Source of the DNA: a virus
Direction: 5' to 3' (one strand)
IMG/VR virus record: IMGVR_UViG_3300031601_000032
Coordinates: 1-25,500 of that record
Length of the DNA stretch: 25,500 bases
Positions 15,948 to 24,172 of this stretch are shown here, one piece after another (the first letter of the stretch is position 1; the number at the start of each line of letters is the position of its first letter). The position numbers were made by a program, and so were the translations under genes. A model generated the notes under the pieces. It had not been told where the DNA came from, searched no databases, and saw nothing but the letters and a program-made list of their open reading frames with translations.

Positions 15948-17911
15948 TGGATATAAAAATATCACAAAAAGGAAGCGAAAGACCTAAGCCACTAATAATA
16001 GTGGACAAATTTGACAAGGGAACTGTTACGCTTTTAGATGAGGCTCGTATTTCTCAAGATATGGCTTCTGAATCTAAGAATCTTATTCAAACTCAAGACG
16101 GTCTATGGTCTCAGAGATGGGGCAGAGATTATTACGGTACAACTATTAGTGGAGAAAGTATTATTGATGGAGCAGAGGAATATGTCGTGGATGATTCCAC
16201 CAGACAGCTTATTGCTATTGGAGGAACAACAGGAAAGATTTTTAAATCAACTGATGGAGTTACTTGGACAGAACTTTCAGGAGCAACAATGACCCCTGGT
16301 AAAAAACCATACTTTAAACAGATTCATTCTATAATGTTTATTTCAAACGGAACTGATAACTTAGTTCAGTATGATGGTACAGACCTTGCCACTTATTCAG
16401 AATTATCAGCACCAGCTAATGTGGCTCTTACAAGAACAGGATTATCAGCTGGTTCTTACACAATGTATTACAGAATTACAGCTTTAAACGAAGTTGGAGA
16501 ATCTACTGCTTCGACAGAAGAATCTATAACGGTTGATTCTGTTAGGGATCAATGGGGAGATGGGGATAGTATTGGTATTACTTGGGACGCAGTTGCAGAC
16601 GCTTCAAGATATCAGATTTATTGGTCAGACGAAGAAGGATATGAGGCTTATATTGATTCAGTCACAACTAATTCTTACAGTGATGATGCTTCAATGCAAC
16701 AGAATCCTTATGTAGTAGTCCCGAATGACAACACAACCACCGCACCTAAATTTAGACAGATGGAGTTATCCTCAAACAGAATATGGGGAACTGGAGACCT
16801 AGAAAATCTTTACCGAGTCCATTTCTCAGGAGTTGGTCAGTTTATGGCTTATTTTAGTGAATGGTATGGTGGAGGGTGGGTAGATTTAGAAAAAGGAGGA
16901 AGAGAAATGCCTATTTCAGTTGTTCATTATCGTAATGGTTCTGGAACTTCCGCCGCAACAGTTTTATGCAAATCCCCAGAAGGGGAGGGAACTATTTGGC
17001 AGGTTACGTTAGAAAGTGTCACTGTTGGAACGGATTCGTTTACAGTGCCTATACCAGTTAAGATTGTTGGTTCTATCGGAACGGTAGCCCCTAGTGGAGT
17101 TGTTAAAGTGGGTAATGACATTATGTTCCCAAACAAGCAAGGAGTTTTCACTCTTTCAAATGCACCTCAACTATTGAATGTTTTAGCCACTAAAGAAAAA
17201 TCACAATTAATCAGACCATCTTATCGAGGACTTAACCAAGATTTAATTGGAGATTTATGTGGAATATATCATGACGCTAAAGTTTTCTATTCAGGAGCAG
17301 TCGGAACAGTAAATGATACTTGTTTTATCTTCGACTATGAAAGACGTAATTGGAACTGGTCTTGGGACTTTGGAGCCAAACAATTTTTCAAATCAACTGA
17401 TTCAAGTGGATTGACTCATCTTTTATACGTTCCACCAACAGGGGGAAGACTAATAGAAATATCATCTTCTTTCAATTCAGACTTCGGAGAACCAATTAAG
17501 ACTTCTTACATTTCAGGTTTAATGCCTTTCAATAAAGATGATACAGTTTTTGCAAAGGTGAAAGAGGTTGTTTTAACGATTGGAAGACTGAAAGGAACAA
17601 TCAAAGTTGAAGTTCTTGGAATAGACGCGAAAAGAGGCTTTTCAACTATCGGAACGAAAGAAGTCTCAGGTAACGCTTCAGCAATATCTTTTGTTGAGAG
17701 TATTTTTGGACAATATAGATTTTCAAATAGAGAAGGAACTCCTAAGACTTTTTCTCAAGCTAACACCAAAAAAAGGGTGCGAGTGAATAAAAAGATAAAT
17801 AGGATTCAACTACATATTTCTTCCACTGCCACAGGGACGGAATACACTATATTAAATTGGCAGGCTAAGGGAAAAGTAATCCCGACATCATTGCCAAATG
17901 CGTGGCGCTGA
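15947..17911 (+). CDS. Tail nozzle/stabilisation protein with FN3-like insert
   Basis: 654 residues, strand-rich throughout. The early part (ESKNLIQTQDGLWSQRWGRDYYG at about 43-64, then GTTGKIFKSTDGVTWTEL, QIHSIMFISNGTDNLVQYDGTD) has the repeated blade-like strands seen in gp10 (P22) and gp12 (T7) type nozzles, which close the end of the portal-adaptor channel. Residues about 155-245 (APANVALTRTGLSAGSYTMY to ITWDAVADASRYQIYWSD) form a fibronectin type III-like domain: SYTMYYRITALNEVGES is a typical FN3 strand pair. The final 150 residues are again beta (KEVVLTIGRLKGTIKVEVLG). The start ATG 15947 overlaps the adaptor stop by 1 base. The stop TGA at 17909-17911 is followed at once by the phased repeat. 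Confidence 0.8.
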   Translation: MDIKISQKGSERPKPLIIVDKFDKGTVTLLDEARISQDMASESKNLIQTQDGLWSQRWGRDYYGTTISGESIIDGAEEYVVDDSTRQLIAIGGTTGKIFKSTDGVTWTELSGATMTPGKKPYFKQIHSIMFISNGTDNLVQYDGTDLATYSELSAPANVALTRTGLSAGSYTMYYRITALNEVGESTASTEESITVDSVRDQWGDGDSIGITWDAVADASRYQIYWSDEEGYEAYIDSVTTNSYSDDASMQQNPYVVVPNDNTTTAPKFRQMELSSNRIWGTGDLENLYRVHFSGVGQFMAYFSEWYGGGWVDLEKGGREMPISVVHYRNGSGTSAATVLCKSPEGEGTIWQVTLESVTVGTDSFTVPIPVKIVGSIGTVAPSGVVKVGNDIMFPNKQGVFTLSNAPQLLNVLATKEKSQLIRPSYRGLNQDLIGDLCGIYHDAKVFYSGAVGTVNDTCFIFDYERRNWNWSWDFGAKQFFKSTDSSGLTHLLYVPPTGGRLIEISSSFNSDFGEPIKTSYISGLMPFNKDDTVFAKVKEVVLTIGRLKGTIKVEVLGIDAKRGFSTIGTKEVSGNASAISFVESIFGQYRFSNREGTPKTFSQANTKKRVRVNKKINRIQLHISSTATGTEYTILNWQAKGKVIPTSLPNAWR

Positions 17912-17913
17912 TG

Positions 17914-18005
17914 CTTAGAAAAACTTAGATTTGCTTAGGACTAAGTAAAAAAAGGGCTAGTATAAGCATTAATTATGGCATAAGATTTTTCTAAGCAAAT
18001 CTAAG
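17914..18005 (+). repeat. Phased CTTAG boxes and 15-bp inverted repeat before the fibre genes
   Basis: Between the nozzle stop and the 18033 gene lie CTTAG at 17914-17918, 17924-17928 and 17934-17938, that is, exactly 10 bases apart. Their reverse form CTAAG follows at 17941-17945, 17991-17995 and 18001-18005, the last two also 10 apart. A perfect 15-bp inverted repeat joins CTTAGATTTGCTTAG (17924-17938) to CTAAGCAAATCTAAG (17991-18005), with a 52-base loop. A second pairing of 11 bp (17913-17923 with 17986-17996) overlaps it. Possible roles are an operator for a dimeric regulator, an antitermination/processing hairpin, or a recombination site at the host-range module. No clear promoter or T-run is present. 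Confidence 0.85.
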
Positions 18006-18032
18006 CAAACTTATAACAATTAAAGTAATAAA

Positions 18033-19085
18033 ATGGCAGCAGGAATTGACGATAAATTTTTAGAGGCTTCTGCTAACTGGACAGGAGCAATCGGTTCAGG
18101 AGGAGTCGCAGACGGAACAGTCACAACCGTTCCGTTGGTATCAGTTACAAACTTACCAACAGACACAGCGGTAGAGGTTATGATTGACCGAGTAGATTCA
18201 AACGGAACACTAACCCCAACAAGTATGGAGGTAGTTAAGGGTATTGTTTCTTCAACAAATCTTATCTCTTGCGAGAGAGGAACAGAAGGAACAGCTCAAG
18301 CTCATAGTGCAGGAGCAATCGTAGAAGTAATTTTAACAGCAGACCAGTGGAACTTAATGACTGGTGGTATATTGGTGGAGCATGAGCAAGACGGAACTCA
18401 TGCAACTTCGATAGTGCTTACAAGCCCAGTAATCAGGGAGTACAGTGGTTGGCAAGAAGCTAATGAAACTTGGACTTATGCAAGTGCTACAACCTTTACT
18501 ATTTCAGGAGACCAGACTTCACTTTTAGCTAAAGGGATAAAACTTAAACTTACAAATAGCACTGTAAAATATTTTTATGTTAAATCATCTTCTTATTCAT
18601 CACCAGACACAACCGTAACAGTAACTGGTGGTTCTGATTACACTTTGGCTGATACTGATATCACAAGCCCTTTTTACAGTTATGAAGAAAACCCTCAATC
18701 ATTCCCAAACGGATTTGATTGTGCTAATCGACAACACCTTACTGTTTCAAGCGGAGGGCAGATGGTTTTGAGTGGTTGGGATTTTGTTACTGGAGATGGT
18801 TCAAACAAGAGGGAGTTATCAACAGTTGTATTTGAAGAATATTTCGATTCAGTGCCGTTTGTTCTCACCTCAATGGGTTCTTTTAAAAATGGTTCAGACC
18901 CAACATCTCTTAATGAATTGAACGAAAGCCTTTCAAATTCTTATGGGGATGTAGCATTTAATTGTTGCTGGGAGGATATAACAGCTTCACAATTCAAGGC
19001 GACAGTTTTAAACTCAGGAGTCGCTTGGACTGCAACTCATAGAATAGGTTTTACTTGGCAAGCCACAAACAAAATAGTAGATTAA
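18033..19085 (+). CDS. Tail fibre/receptor-binding protein with H-type-lectin-like domain
   Basis: 350 residues in three parts. Residues 1-125 carry the phage tail-fibre signature VxRGxxGTxAxxHxxG seen here as ISCERGTEGTAQAHSAG (78-94), then DQWNLMTGGILVEHEQDGTHA. Residues about 138-220 form a beta domain (WTYASATTFTISGD, VKYFYVKSSSYSSPDTTVTV) common in phage appendages. Residues about 262-347 resemble an H-type lectin fold: STVVFEEYFDSVPFVLTSMG, then ASQFKATVLNSG and HRIGFTWQATNK, the alternation of Val-x-Phe strands and closing W-x-A strand usual there. It would bind sugars at the host surface. The leader lacks an SD. A double hairpin lies downstream. Confidence 0.75.
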   Translation: MAAGIDDKFLEASANWTGAIGSGGVADGTVTTVPLVSVTNLPTDTAVEVMIDRVDSNGTLTPTSMEVVKGIVSSTNLISCERGTEGTAQAHSAGAIVEVILTADQWNLMTGGILVEHEQDGTHATSIVLTSPVIREYSGWQEANETWTYASATTFTISGDQTSLLAKGIKLKLTNSTVKYFYVKSSSYSSPDTTVTVTGGSDYTLADTDITSPFYSYEENPQSFPNGFDCANRQHLTVSSGGQMVLSGWDFVTGDGSNKRELSTVVFEEYFDSVPFVLTSMGSFKNGSDPTSLNELNESLSNSYGDVAFNCCWEDITASQFKATVLNSGVAWTATHRIGFTWQATNKIVD

Positions 19086-19093
19086 TAAGTTTT

Positions 19094-19115
19094 GGCTGGA
19101 ACTCTTCCAGCCTTT
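19094..19115 (+). terminator. GC-rich hairpin after the lectin-like gene
   Basis: GGCTGGAA (19094-19101) pairs perfectly with TTCCAGCC (19105-19112) around a CTC loop, followed by only TTT before ACA. It lies 8 bases after the stop at 19085. The 8-bp stem is terminator-like but the U-run is short, so partial termination is the most that can be claimed. The minus-strand reading is preceded by TAAA and followed by AAAA, so it does not favour that strand. Confidence 0.55.
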
Positions 19116-19160
19116 ACACAGTTGCACAATCAACCCCTGATTTTTTGTGCAACGCTGTAA
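19114..19160 (+). promoter_or_regulatory. Long hairpin in the leader of the 19172 gene
   Basis: TTACACAGTTGCACAA (19114-19129) pairs with TTGTGCAACGCTGTAA (19145-19160): 9 bp, a 2-by-2 mismatch, and 5 bp more, with a 15-base loop. The start ATG 19172 follows an AAGG at 19160-19163 that begins at the foot of the stem. The structure could gate translation of the spike gene or, with the preceding hairpin, act as a stop/start junction in the fibre operon. Confidence 0.6.
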
Positions 19161-19171
19161 GGAAATAAATT

Positions 19172-20140
19172 ATGAATAACCAATGGGAAAAAACGCCAGA
19201 GGAATTACAAAACGAACTTAATCAGAAAAGTAACTCCGAAACACAAAAACAATCTCTCTTATTAGGAGAGCTTTTGAAAGTGGTCGCTAAAACAATCCAA
19301 GAAAACAAAGAAGTTAAAGTTGAGAATATTGGGAGGGAGGTTCTGAATAAAATCTCTATTAACAAGCCTGAATGGTTAAAGGAAACAAACCTCACACCAA
19401 TAGTAAAAAAACTAGATTATATCGCTTCAGCAGTTATTAGGAAAGAGGTAGTGAAGGAGATTGGAATTAAAAGACCAGATTGGCTAAAAGAACTTATCCC
19501 AAAAGAGATTGAGTTCCCAGAACCGAAAGAAGCTGAAAAACTTAGTCCTATTTTAGAAGAAGTCATCAAAGCGATTAAGGAGATAGAAAAGACTAAGACA
19601 GTTGAGATTTCAAACGCAATAGAGATTAAAGAGCCTAAATGGTTTAAATTTCCTGACTTTAATGCTCCAATTTTATCTTTATCGAAGTTTTTAGTTGGAT
19701 TGCAGAAAAAAGTATTTACTGTAAAAGGAAAAGTTGAGATATCAAACCCAGTCAAAGAGGTTACAGTTTTAAACCCCCAGAAAGAGATTAAAATCACTAA
19801 CTTAAAAGATTTAGAAAAAGATGTTAAATTGATGACAGCCCAACTCCAAGCTTTAGGCAACACAGGAAGCAACGGAGGTGGAAGTGACATCGACACCTCT
19901 CCACTGGCTAAGGAAGCCAACCAAGACCCCCTAGCTAAATATAAGTTTGCAGATTTAGATGATGACGCTTCTCCTAATTATTACGGAGCTACTGATTCAG
20001 AAGGGAATTGGTATATTTTAAAAGAAGATACTTCTGCTAAAACTTTAAGATACGCAACAGGAGATGAAGACTACGCAACAAACTGGACTGGACGGGTCGG
20101 TTTGAGCTATGGATATTTATTTGATGTAACAATATACTAA
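19172..20140 (+). CDS. Needle/spike-like tail protein with WLKE repeats
   Basis: 322 residues. The N-terminal half is helical/charged with three related segments: INKPEWLKE (63-71), IKRPDWLKE (99-107) and IKEPKWFKF (152-160), each preceded by a hydrophobic helix, suggesting repeated units along a fibre. A beta stretch with VEISNPVKEVTVLNPQKEIKI (188-208) follows, then a flexible Gly/Ser linker (230-240). The C-terminal domain (255-322) with YKFADLDDDASPNYYGATDS and GNWYILKEDTSAKTLRYATG resembles a small beta domain found at the end of many phage structural proteins in environmental genomes; its function is unknown. It ends 1 base before the next start. A role as connector between tail and fibre is inferred from position only. 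Confidence 0.65.
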   Translation: MNNQWEKTPEELQNELNQKSNSETQKQSLLLGELLKVVAKTIQENKEVKVENIGREVLNKISINKPEWLKETNLTPIVKKLDYIASAVIRKEVVKEIGIKRPDWLKELIPKEIEFPEPKEAEKLSPILEEVIKAIKEIEKTKTVEISNAIEIKEPKWFKFPDFNAPILSLSKFLVGLQKKVFTVKGKVEISNPVKEVTVLNPQKEIKITNLKDLEKDVKLMTAQLQALGNTGSNGGGSDIDTSPLAKEANQDPLAKYKFADLDDDASPNYYGATDSEGNWYILKEDTSAKTLRYATGDEDYATNWTGRVGLSYGYLFDVTIY

Positions 20141-20141
20141 T

Positions 20142-23100
20142 ATGCCTAAAAAATTTAATCCCTTAGTGCCACCTTTCGATTACTACGAAGAATCTAATAT
20201 ACTCCCAGGAACTACCCAAGGGCAGCTTTTTTACTGGGACGATACGCTTAGAAAATTGACACACACAGAAACTTCTGAAATGTTTTGGGATGATACTGGT
20301 AAGATATTAACTTTCGGAAATTTCCCAATCACCCCAAGCTCAGCACCAACAACTAATTATCAAGTAGCCAATAAGAAATATGTTGATGATAACGCTGGTG
20401 GTGCTCCAGAAGGAATAGTAGTTAAATCCACTGGAGAAGGTGGAGCAATAAAATTTTTAAGAGAGGATGGAGATGGTACTTGTTCTTGGCAAACTCCAGC
20501 AGGGAGTGGAGATGTGACTGCAGCTGTTAATTTAACAGATGAAACTTTAGTACAAGGAGACGGTGGGGCTAAGGGAGTTAAAACTTCAACAGTAACAGCA
20601 CAGAATGTCATAGATAATACAGCAAAATTAACAAACGTATCAACTAATCTATCAGAGGGAACATCCACGACAACTACAGTTGATGTAAATTCAAGCGATG
20701 GAACAAATGCCACATTAGTCTCTGCATCAGCCTCAAGAGCAGGAGTATTGACTAAAGATAAATTCGACGAAATAGTATCTAACAATTCTAAGGTATCTGA
20801 GTCCACAACAGTAACAGATACAAACACGCTTGATTTGACTCTAAACACTTATAATATTACTGCAGATTTAAAATATGAAGACTCAGCTACTATAGACTTA
20901 ACTGATTCTGCTTCTGGATTGAAGGCAGAGGTAAGTACTGACTCTATAAATGATACCCATATTGATTGGGGAACTGGGGCAAACCAAGTTTCAGCAGTTG
21001 ATGTACCGATTGAAGATGTTGCTGAGAATTTCACAGGTATAGAGGTGGAAACAGCCCTAACAGAATTAACTACAAGGGAAGAATGGGAAGCTAATGGATT
21101 TGAAGATAGAGATGACTCTACTTTAGCTTGGAATGATGGTACTTACACACTTTCAATTCAACCAACTGCTACGAACTTCACTTATTGGGTGGAGGGCATT
21201 AAATATGTTTCAACTGGAGACACTGTGCAAATAGACAACACTAAAGAGGGCATACATGTAATTTATTATGTTGGCGACACTTTGACTTCAATGGCTAACC
21301 CAACAGAGGGAGATATTGGTAGTATCATTAGAAGACAGGCAATAGCATGTATTATTTATTGGGACACCTCAACTGCTACAGCAATTTATGTCGGAGAAGA
21401 AAGACACGGAAAAGTAATGTCTCCAGAGACTCATGCTTATTTACATTTTTTAGAAGGATTAAGATATGTTTCAGGATTAGGTTTGAATACTTTTAGTGTA
21501 GATGGGACAGGTATTACAGTAGATGCTCAGTTTGGGGTTGATTCTGGAGCAGTTTCTGATGAAGATTTATATTTGCCTTCTACTGCTGTTCTACCAACAA
21601 CTGGTTGTCCTATTTATCATCAAACAGGAACAGGAGAATGGAACAAAACAGTAGTGGCTGGGTTTTCAGTTAGGACTTTTGATAATACTGATGCAACTAG
21701 GTTGGCTTGGAACGAATTTACTGGTGGAGCTTGGCAATTAACAGAGGTTGATAATAATGACTTTGTTTTATGCCATATTTTTGCTACCACAGAAAAAGAC
21801 ACCCCGATGATAGCTATTATGGGACAGGCGGAATACAACACAAAAAGATTGGCTAGGCAAGGAGCGTTGACAGAGATTAGAAGCTTAGTTTTAGACGACC
21901 TTTTATTCCCAGAAATTAGACCAATAGCTACTATTATTTTTCAAACAAATACTGGTTACGTAAGTACAGTAAATGCTAAGGTAGTTTCAACTGATGAGGG
22001 AGATGATTATATAGATTGGAGAAGTGAAACAATTTCAAGAACTGAAGTTTCAACTTCAGACCATGGAGCTTTAACAGGACTTGATGCTGATGACCATACT
22101 CAATATTCTCTAGTAGATGGCACTAGAGCATTTACTGGGGTAGTGGGTGGAATAACACCGACTGCTGACGCACATTTATCTACTAAGAAATATGTAGATG
22201 ACAATGGTGGAGCAAGTCCTCTAACAACCAAAGGAGATTTATTTGGATATTCTACGCTAGACGCTAGACTACCAGTAGGAACTAACGACCAAGTTTTGAC
22301 TGCTGATTCAGGGGAAACATTAGGTGTAAAATGGGCAGATGCAGGAGGAGCTTCTTATTGGGACAGAGACGCGATAAATGGTTATATCTATCCAGCGACA
22401 TTAACTGATAATGTAGGTATAGGAATAACAACTCCTGCTCAAAAACTAGATGTCGCAGGTAAGATTGCTCTAAACGGAACACAGGTGGCTTATATGCCAA
22501 CGGCTTATATTGGTACTCTAATATTAGGAGATGGAGGAGGTAGATTGGACACAGGAGCAAATTATAATACTTTTGTAGGAATAGGAGCAGGGGATAGTAA
22601 CACCACAGGAGAAAGAAACACTGCTGATGGATATCAATCTCTCTACTCCAACACCACAGGAAGATATAACACTGCTAATGGAATGTATTCTCTCCGCTCC
22701 AACACCACAGGAGAAAGAAACACTGCTAATGGAAATAATTCTCTCTACTCCAACACCACAGGAAGATATAACACTGCTAATGGATATGATTCTCTCCGCT
22801 CCAACACCACAGGAACAAGAAACACTGCTAATGGAGCGTATTCTCTCCGCTCCAACACCACAGGAAGCTATAACACTGCTAATGGAGCGTATTCTCTCTA
22901 CTTCAACACTACAGGAATCCAAAACACTGCTAATGGATATGCTTCTCTCTACTCCAACACCACAGGAAACTATAACTTTGGTTTAGGCTTTAATGCTGGT
23001 CGTTTCATCGCAGACGGAGTAACAGCTAATGAAACAGGAACATATAATACTTTTATCGGCACAAACACAAAAGCTCTTGCAGACGGAGATACAAATGAAA

Positions 23101-23324
23101 CAGTGATTGGAAATAGTGCAGTAGGAATTGGTTCAAATTCCGTTGTGCTAGGGAATGATGATATTATAACAACTCTATTAAAAGGAGATGTTTCCACTCT
23201 CGGAACAATAAAAGGCGGAGGGTTTGAATCATCAGATGGAAGTGCAGGGATAACAACAAGTTTCACAAATGGAGATGGCAACACAGTCACAGTAAAAAAT
23301 GGTTTAATAACAGATATAAGCTAA
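20142..23324 (+). CDS. Long tail fibre with head-like 17-residue repeats
   Basis: 1060 residues. Residues 1-95 include the attachment-type pattern PTTNYQVANKKYVDDN (about 67-84), repeated near 680-695 as DAHLSTKKYVDDN, each followed by a Gly-rich hinge. The second is followed by LTTKGDLFGYSTLDARLPVGT and DQVLTADSGETLGVKWA, a common fibre module. Middle parts are beta-rich (YWVEGIKYVSTGDTVQIDNT, residues about 347-366). From residue 820 there are seven 17-residue repeats, NTTGxxNTAxGxxSLxS, plus a divergent eighth. These resemble the left-handed head repeats of trimeric adhesins (YadA type), seen often in phage and Bacteroidetes-like proteins. The chain ends VTVKNGLITDIS with no visible S74 chaperone domain. 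It is expected to form a trimeric receptor-binding fibre. Confidence 0.85.
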   Translation: MPKKFNPLVPPFDYYEESNILPGTTQGQLFYWDDTLRKLTHTETSEMFWDDTGKILTFGNFPITPSSAPTTNYQVANKKYVDDNAGGAPEGIVVKSTGEGGAIKFLREDGDGTCSWQTPAGSGDVTAAVNLTDETLVQGDGGAKGVKTSTVTAQNVIDNTAKLTNVSTNLSEGTSTTTTVDVNSSDGTNATLVSASASRAGVLTKDKFDEIVSNNSKVSESTTVTDTNTLDLTLNTYNITADLKYEDSATIDLTDSASGLKAEVSTDSINDTHIDWGTGANQVSAVDVPIEDVAENFTGIEVETALTELTTREEWEANGFEDRDDSTLAWNDGTYTLSIQPTATNFTYWVEGIKYVSTGDTVQIDNTKEGIHVIYYVGDTLTSMANPTEGDIGSIIRRQAIACIIYWDTSTATAIYVGEERHGKVMSPETHAYLHFLEGLRYVSGLGLNTFSVDGTGITVDAQFGVDSGAVSDEDLYLPSTAVLPTTGCPIYHQTGTGEWNKTVVAGFSVRTFDNTDATRLAWNEFTGGAWQLTEVDNNDFVLCHIFATTEKDTPMIAIMGQAEYNTKRLARQGALTEIRSLVLDDLLFPEIRPIATIIFQTNTGYVSTVNAKVVSTDEGDDYIDWRSETISRTEVSTSDHGALTGLDADDHTQYSLVDGTRAFTGVVGGITPTADAHLSTKKYVDDNGGASPLTTKGDLFGYSTLDARLPVGTNDQVLTADSGETLGVKWADAGGASYWDRDAINGYIYPATLTDNVGIGITTPAQKLDVAGKIALNGTQVAYMPTAYIGTLILGDGGGRLDTGANYNTFVGIGAGDSNTTGERNTADGYQSLYSNTTGRYNTANGMYSLRSNTTGERNTANGNNSLYSNTTGRYNTANGYDSLRSNTTGTRNTANGAYSLRSNTTGSYNTANGAYSLYFNTTGIQNTANGYASLYSNTTGNYNFGLGFNAGRFIADGVTANETGTYNTFIGTNTKALADGDTNETVIGNSAVGIGSNSVVLGNDDIITTLLKGDVSTLGTIKGGGFESSDGSAGITTSFTNGDGNTVTVKNGLITDIS
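22599..23006 (+). repeat. Seven 51-bp tandem repeats (plus one degenerate) in the fibre gene
   Basis: Units begin at 22599, 22650, 22701, 22752, 22803, 22854 and 22905, each 51 bp. A divergent eighth runs 22956-23006. Each starts AACACCACAGGA (one copy AACACTACAGGA) and ends in TCTCTxxxxTCC or close to it. Differences cluster in the codons for residues 5-6 and 12-13 of each repeat and in the Y/R at position 16. In-frame unequal crossing-over would change fibre length. Minus-strand open frames over this area are a by-product of the repeat. Confidence 0.95.
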
Positions 23325-23341
23325 TTAAATAATATAAAAAT

Positions 23342-23605
23342 ATGGCAATTTACAGTTTAGAAAATGAAACATCAACACTTGACGATAATGTCAGGATTAA
23401 AAAAGTAGAAACAAAAGAGGTCGAGAGTTTTGTTTCAGTTGCAGATTTAAAACAAAGACACACGCAACTACTTGAAGAGATTGAAAGGCTTAAAAAGGAA
23501 GCCGATTTAATGGTAGATGAAATTCAAGAGATTAATGATGACGAGGGAATTGCTCTTACTATAAAAGACATCCCAACAAAGTTAATTCTAATAGCAACTA
23601 AATAA
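23342..23605 (+). CDS. Small coiled-coil protein
   Basis: 87 residues with a strong heptad pattern in the centre (SVADLKQRHTQLLEEIERLK to KEADLMVDEIQEIND, about 31-68), an N-terminal strand-like MAIYSLENETSTLD, and a hydrophobic C-terminus. No catalytic or membrane motif. The leader AATATAAAAAT lacks an SD. It lies in the cluster between fibre and holin-like genes, so a fibre-associated, chaperone or lysis accessory role is possible. Not recognised. Confidence 0.7.
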   Translation: MAIYSLENETSTLDDNVRIKKVETKEVESFVSVADLKQRHTQLLEEIERLKKEADLMVDEIQEINDDEGIALTIKDIPTKLILIATK

Positions 23606-23606
23606 T

Positions 23607-23738
23607 ATGTACAAAGTAAAAAAAGAAGTCATCGAGAAAGTATTAAACTACCTAGCAGGAAAACCTTTTATCGAAGTCCAACAACTAATCGGAGAACTTC
23701 AAAAGGCAGAAGAAATAAAAGAAGAAAAAAGTAAATAA
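23607..23738 (+). CDS. 43-residue protein of the tail-lysis junction
   Basis: ATG 23607 opens a 43-codon frame ending at TAA 23736-23738, one base after the previous gene's stop. The product (MYKVKKEVIEKVLNYLAGKP, then FIEVQQLIGELQKAEEIK) is a short amphipathic helix pair. The VLNYLAxxPxxEVxxLIxxI type pattern is a recurring tiny phage protein near lysis genes, but its role is unknown. It is too short for automatic calling; tight spacing and good composition support it. No SD. Confidence 0.6.
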   Translation: MYKVKKEVIEKVLNYLAGKPFIEVQQLIGELQKAEEIKEEKSK

Positions 23739-23751
23739 TTAATTTAAATAT

Positions 23752-23850
23752 ATGAAAAGAAAAACAGAAGCACAAAGAAAAGCTACACACGCTAAAAAAT
23801 ACGGGAAGAGTAGTCCTCTTCCTAAAAGAAAATATAAAAATCGTAAATAA
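23752..23850 (+). CDS. 32-residue very basic protein
   Basis: ATG 23752 to TAA 23848-23850 encodes 32 residues, about half Lys/Arg (EAQRKATHAKKYGKSSPLPK then RKYKNRK). The HAKKYGKSSPLPxRKY pattern looks like a small conserved phage peptide, perhaps nucleic-acid-binding. The leader AATTAATTTAAATAT is AT-rich without an SD and closely resembles the leader of the 25287 gene. The stop is 1 base before the next ATG. Function unknown. Confidence 0.55.
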   Translation: MKRKTEAQRKATHAKKYGKSSPLPKRKYKNRK

Positions 23851-23851
23851 G

Positions 23852-24172
23852 ATGGAACGTAAAAATGAGCAAGTAATAATAGAAAGAATTGCAAATCTTT
23901 CAAAACTTGTTACTGACCAACATAAAGATAATAAAGAAGAACATAAAGCTATTATCGCAAGACAAGACAAAACTAATGGGAAGGTAAAAAGAGGCGAACT
24001 ATGGCGACATAGTATGGTTGCTATGGGAGTGGTTATTACAAGCACAGTTATTCCTCTAGTTCTTTATATAGCTTGGGATGCTAAGAACGATATTGAAGAT
24101 TGTGGATTCAAGCAGGCAATAACAACTGAAGCTATCAATGAATTAGTTTTAAAGGTTGACAAAATTGATTAG
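23852..24172 (+). CDS. Holin-like small membrane protein
   Basis: 106 residues. The N-terminal 45 form an amphipathic/coiled helix (IIERIANLSKLVTDQHKDNK). A NGKVKRGELWRHS motif precedes a single transmembrane segment at about 54-75 (SMVAMGVVITSTVIPLVLYI), and a C-terminal helical tail follows. One membrane span, small size and position after the fibre module fit a class III-like holin, a pinholin or a spanin-like lysis accessory, but many phages also carry such proteins with no known role, and no endolysin is in view. The TAG stop at 24170-24172 lies within a strong promoter (24156-24183). Confidence 0.65.
   Translation: MERKNEQVIIERIANLSKLVTDQHKDNKEEHKAIIARQDKTNGKVKRGELWRHSMVAMGVVITSTVIPLVLYIAWDAKNDIEDCGFKQAITTEAINELVLKVDKID

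Noticed and set aside
22524-22922. 132-residue minus-strand open frame over the fibre repeat
   Set aside because: It is open only because the 51-bp repeat is translated in a stop-free antisense frame; the + strand fibre explains the sequence.
22599-23006. CRISPR-like array
   Set aside because: Repeat units are 51 bp, contiguous and in frame within a fibre gene, with no spacers or cas genes.
18033-23324. Diversity-generating retroelement in the fibre module
   Set aside because: No reverse transcriptase, no template/variable repeat pair with adenine-biased changes is visible in the window.
147-24172. Possible reassigned stop code (TGA) across the phage
   Set aside because: Long virion genes contain no internal TGA, and several genes end at TGA with sensible overlaps (for example 4251, 8165, 8694, 17911), so standard code applies and the 24771 TGA is local.
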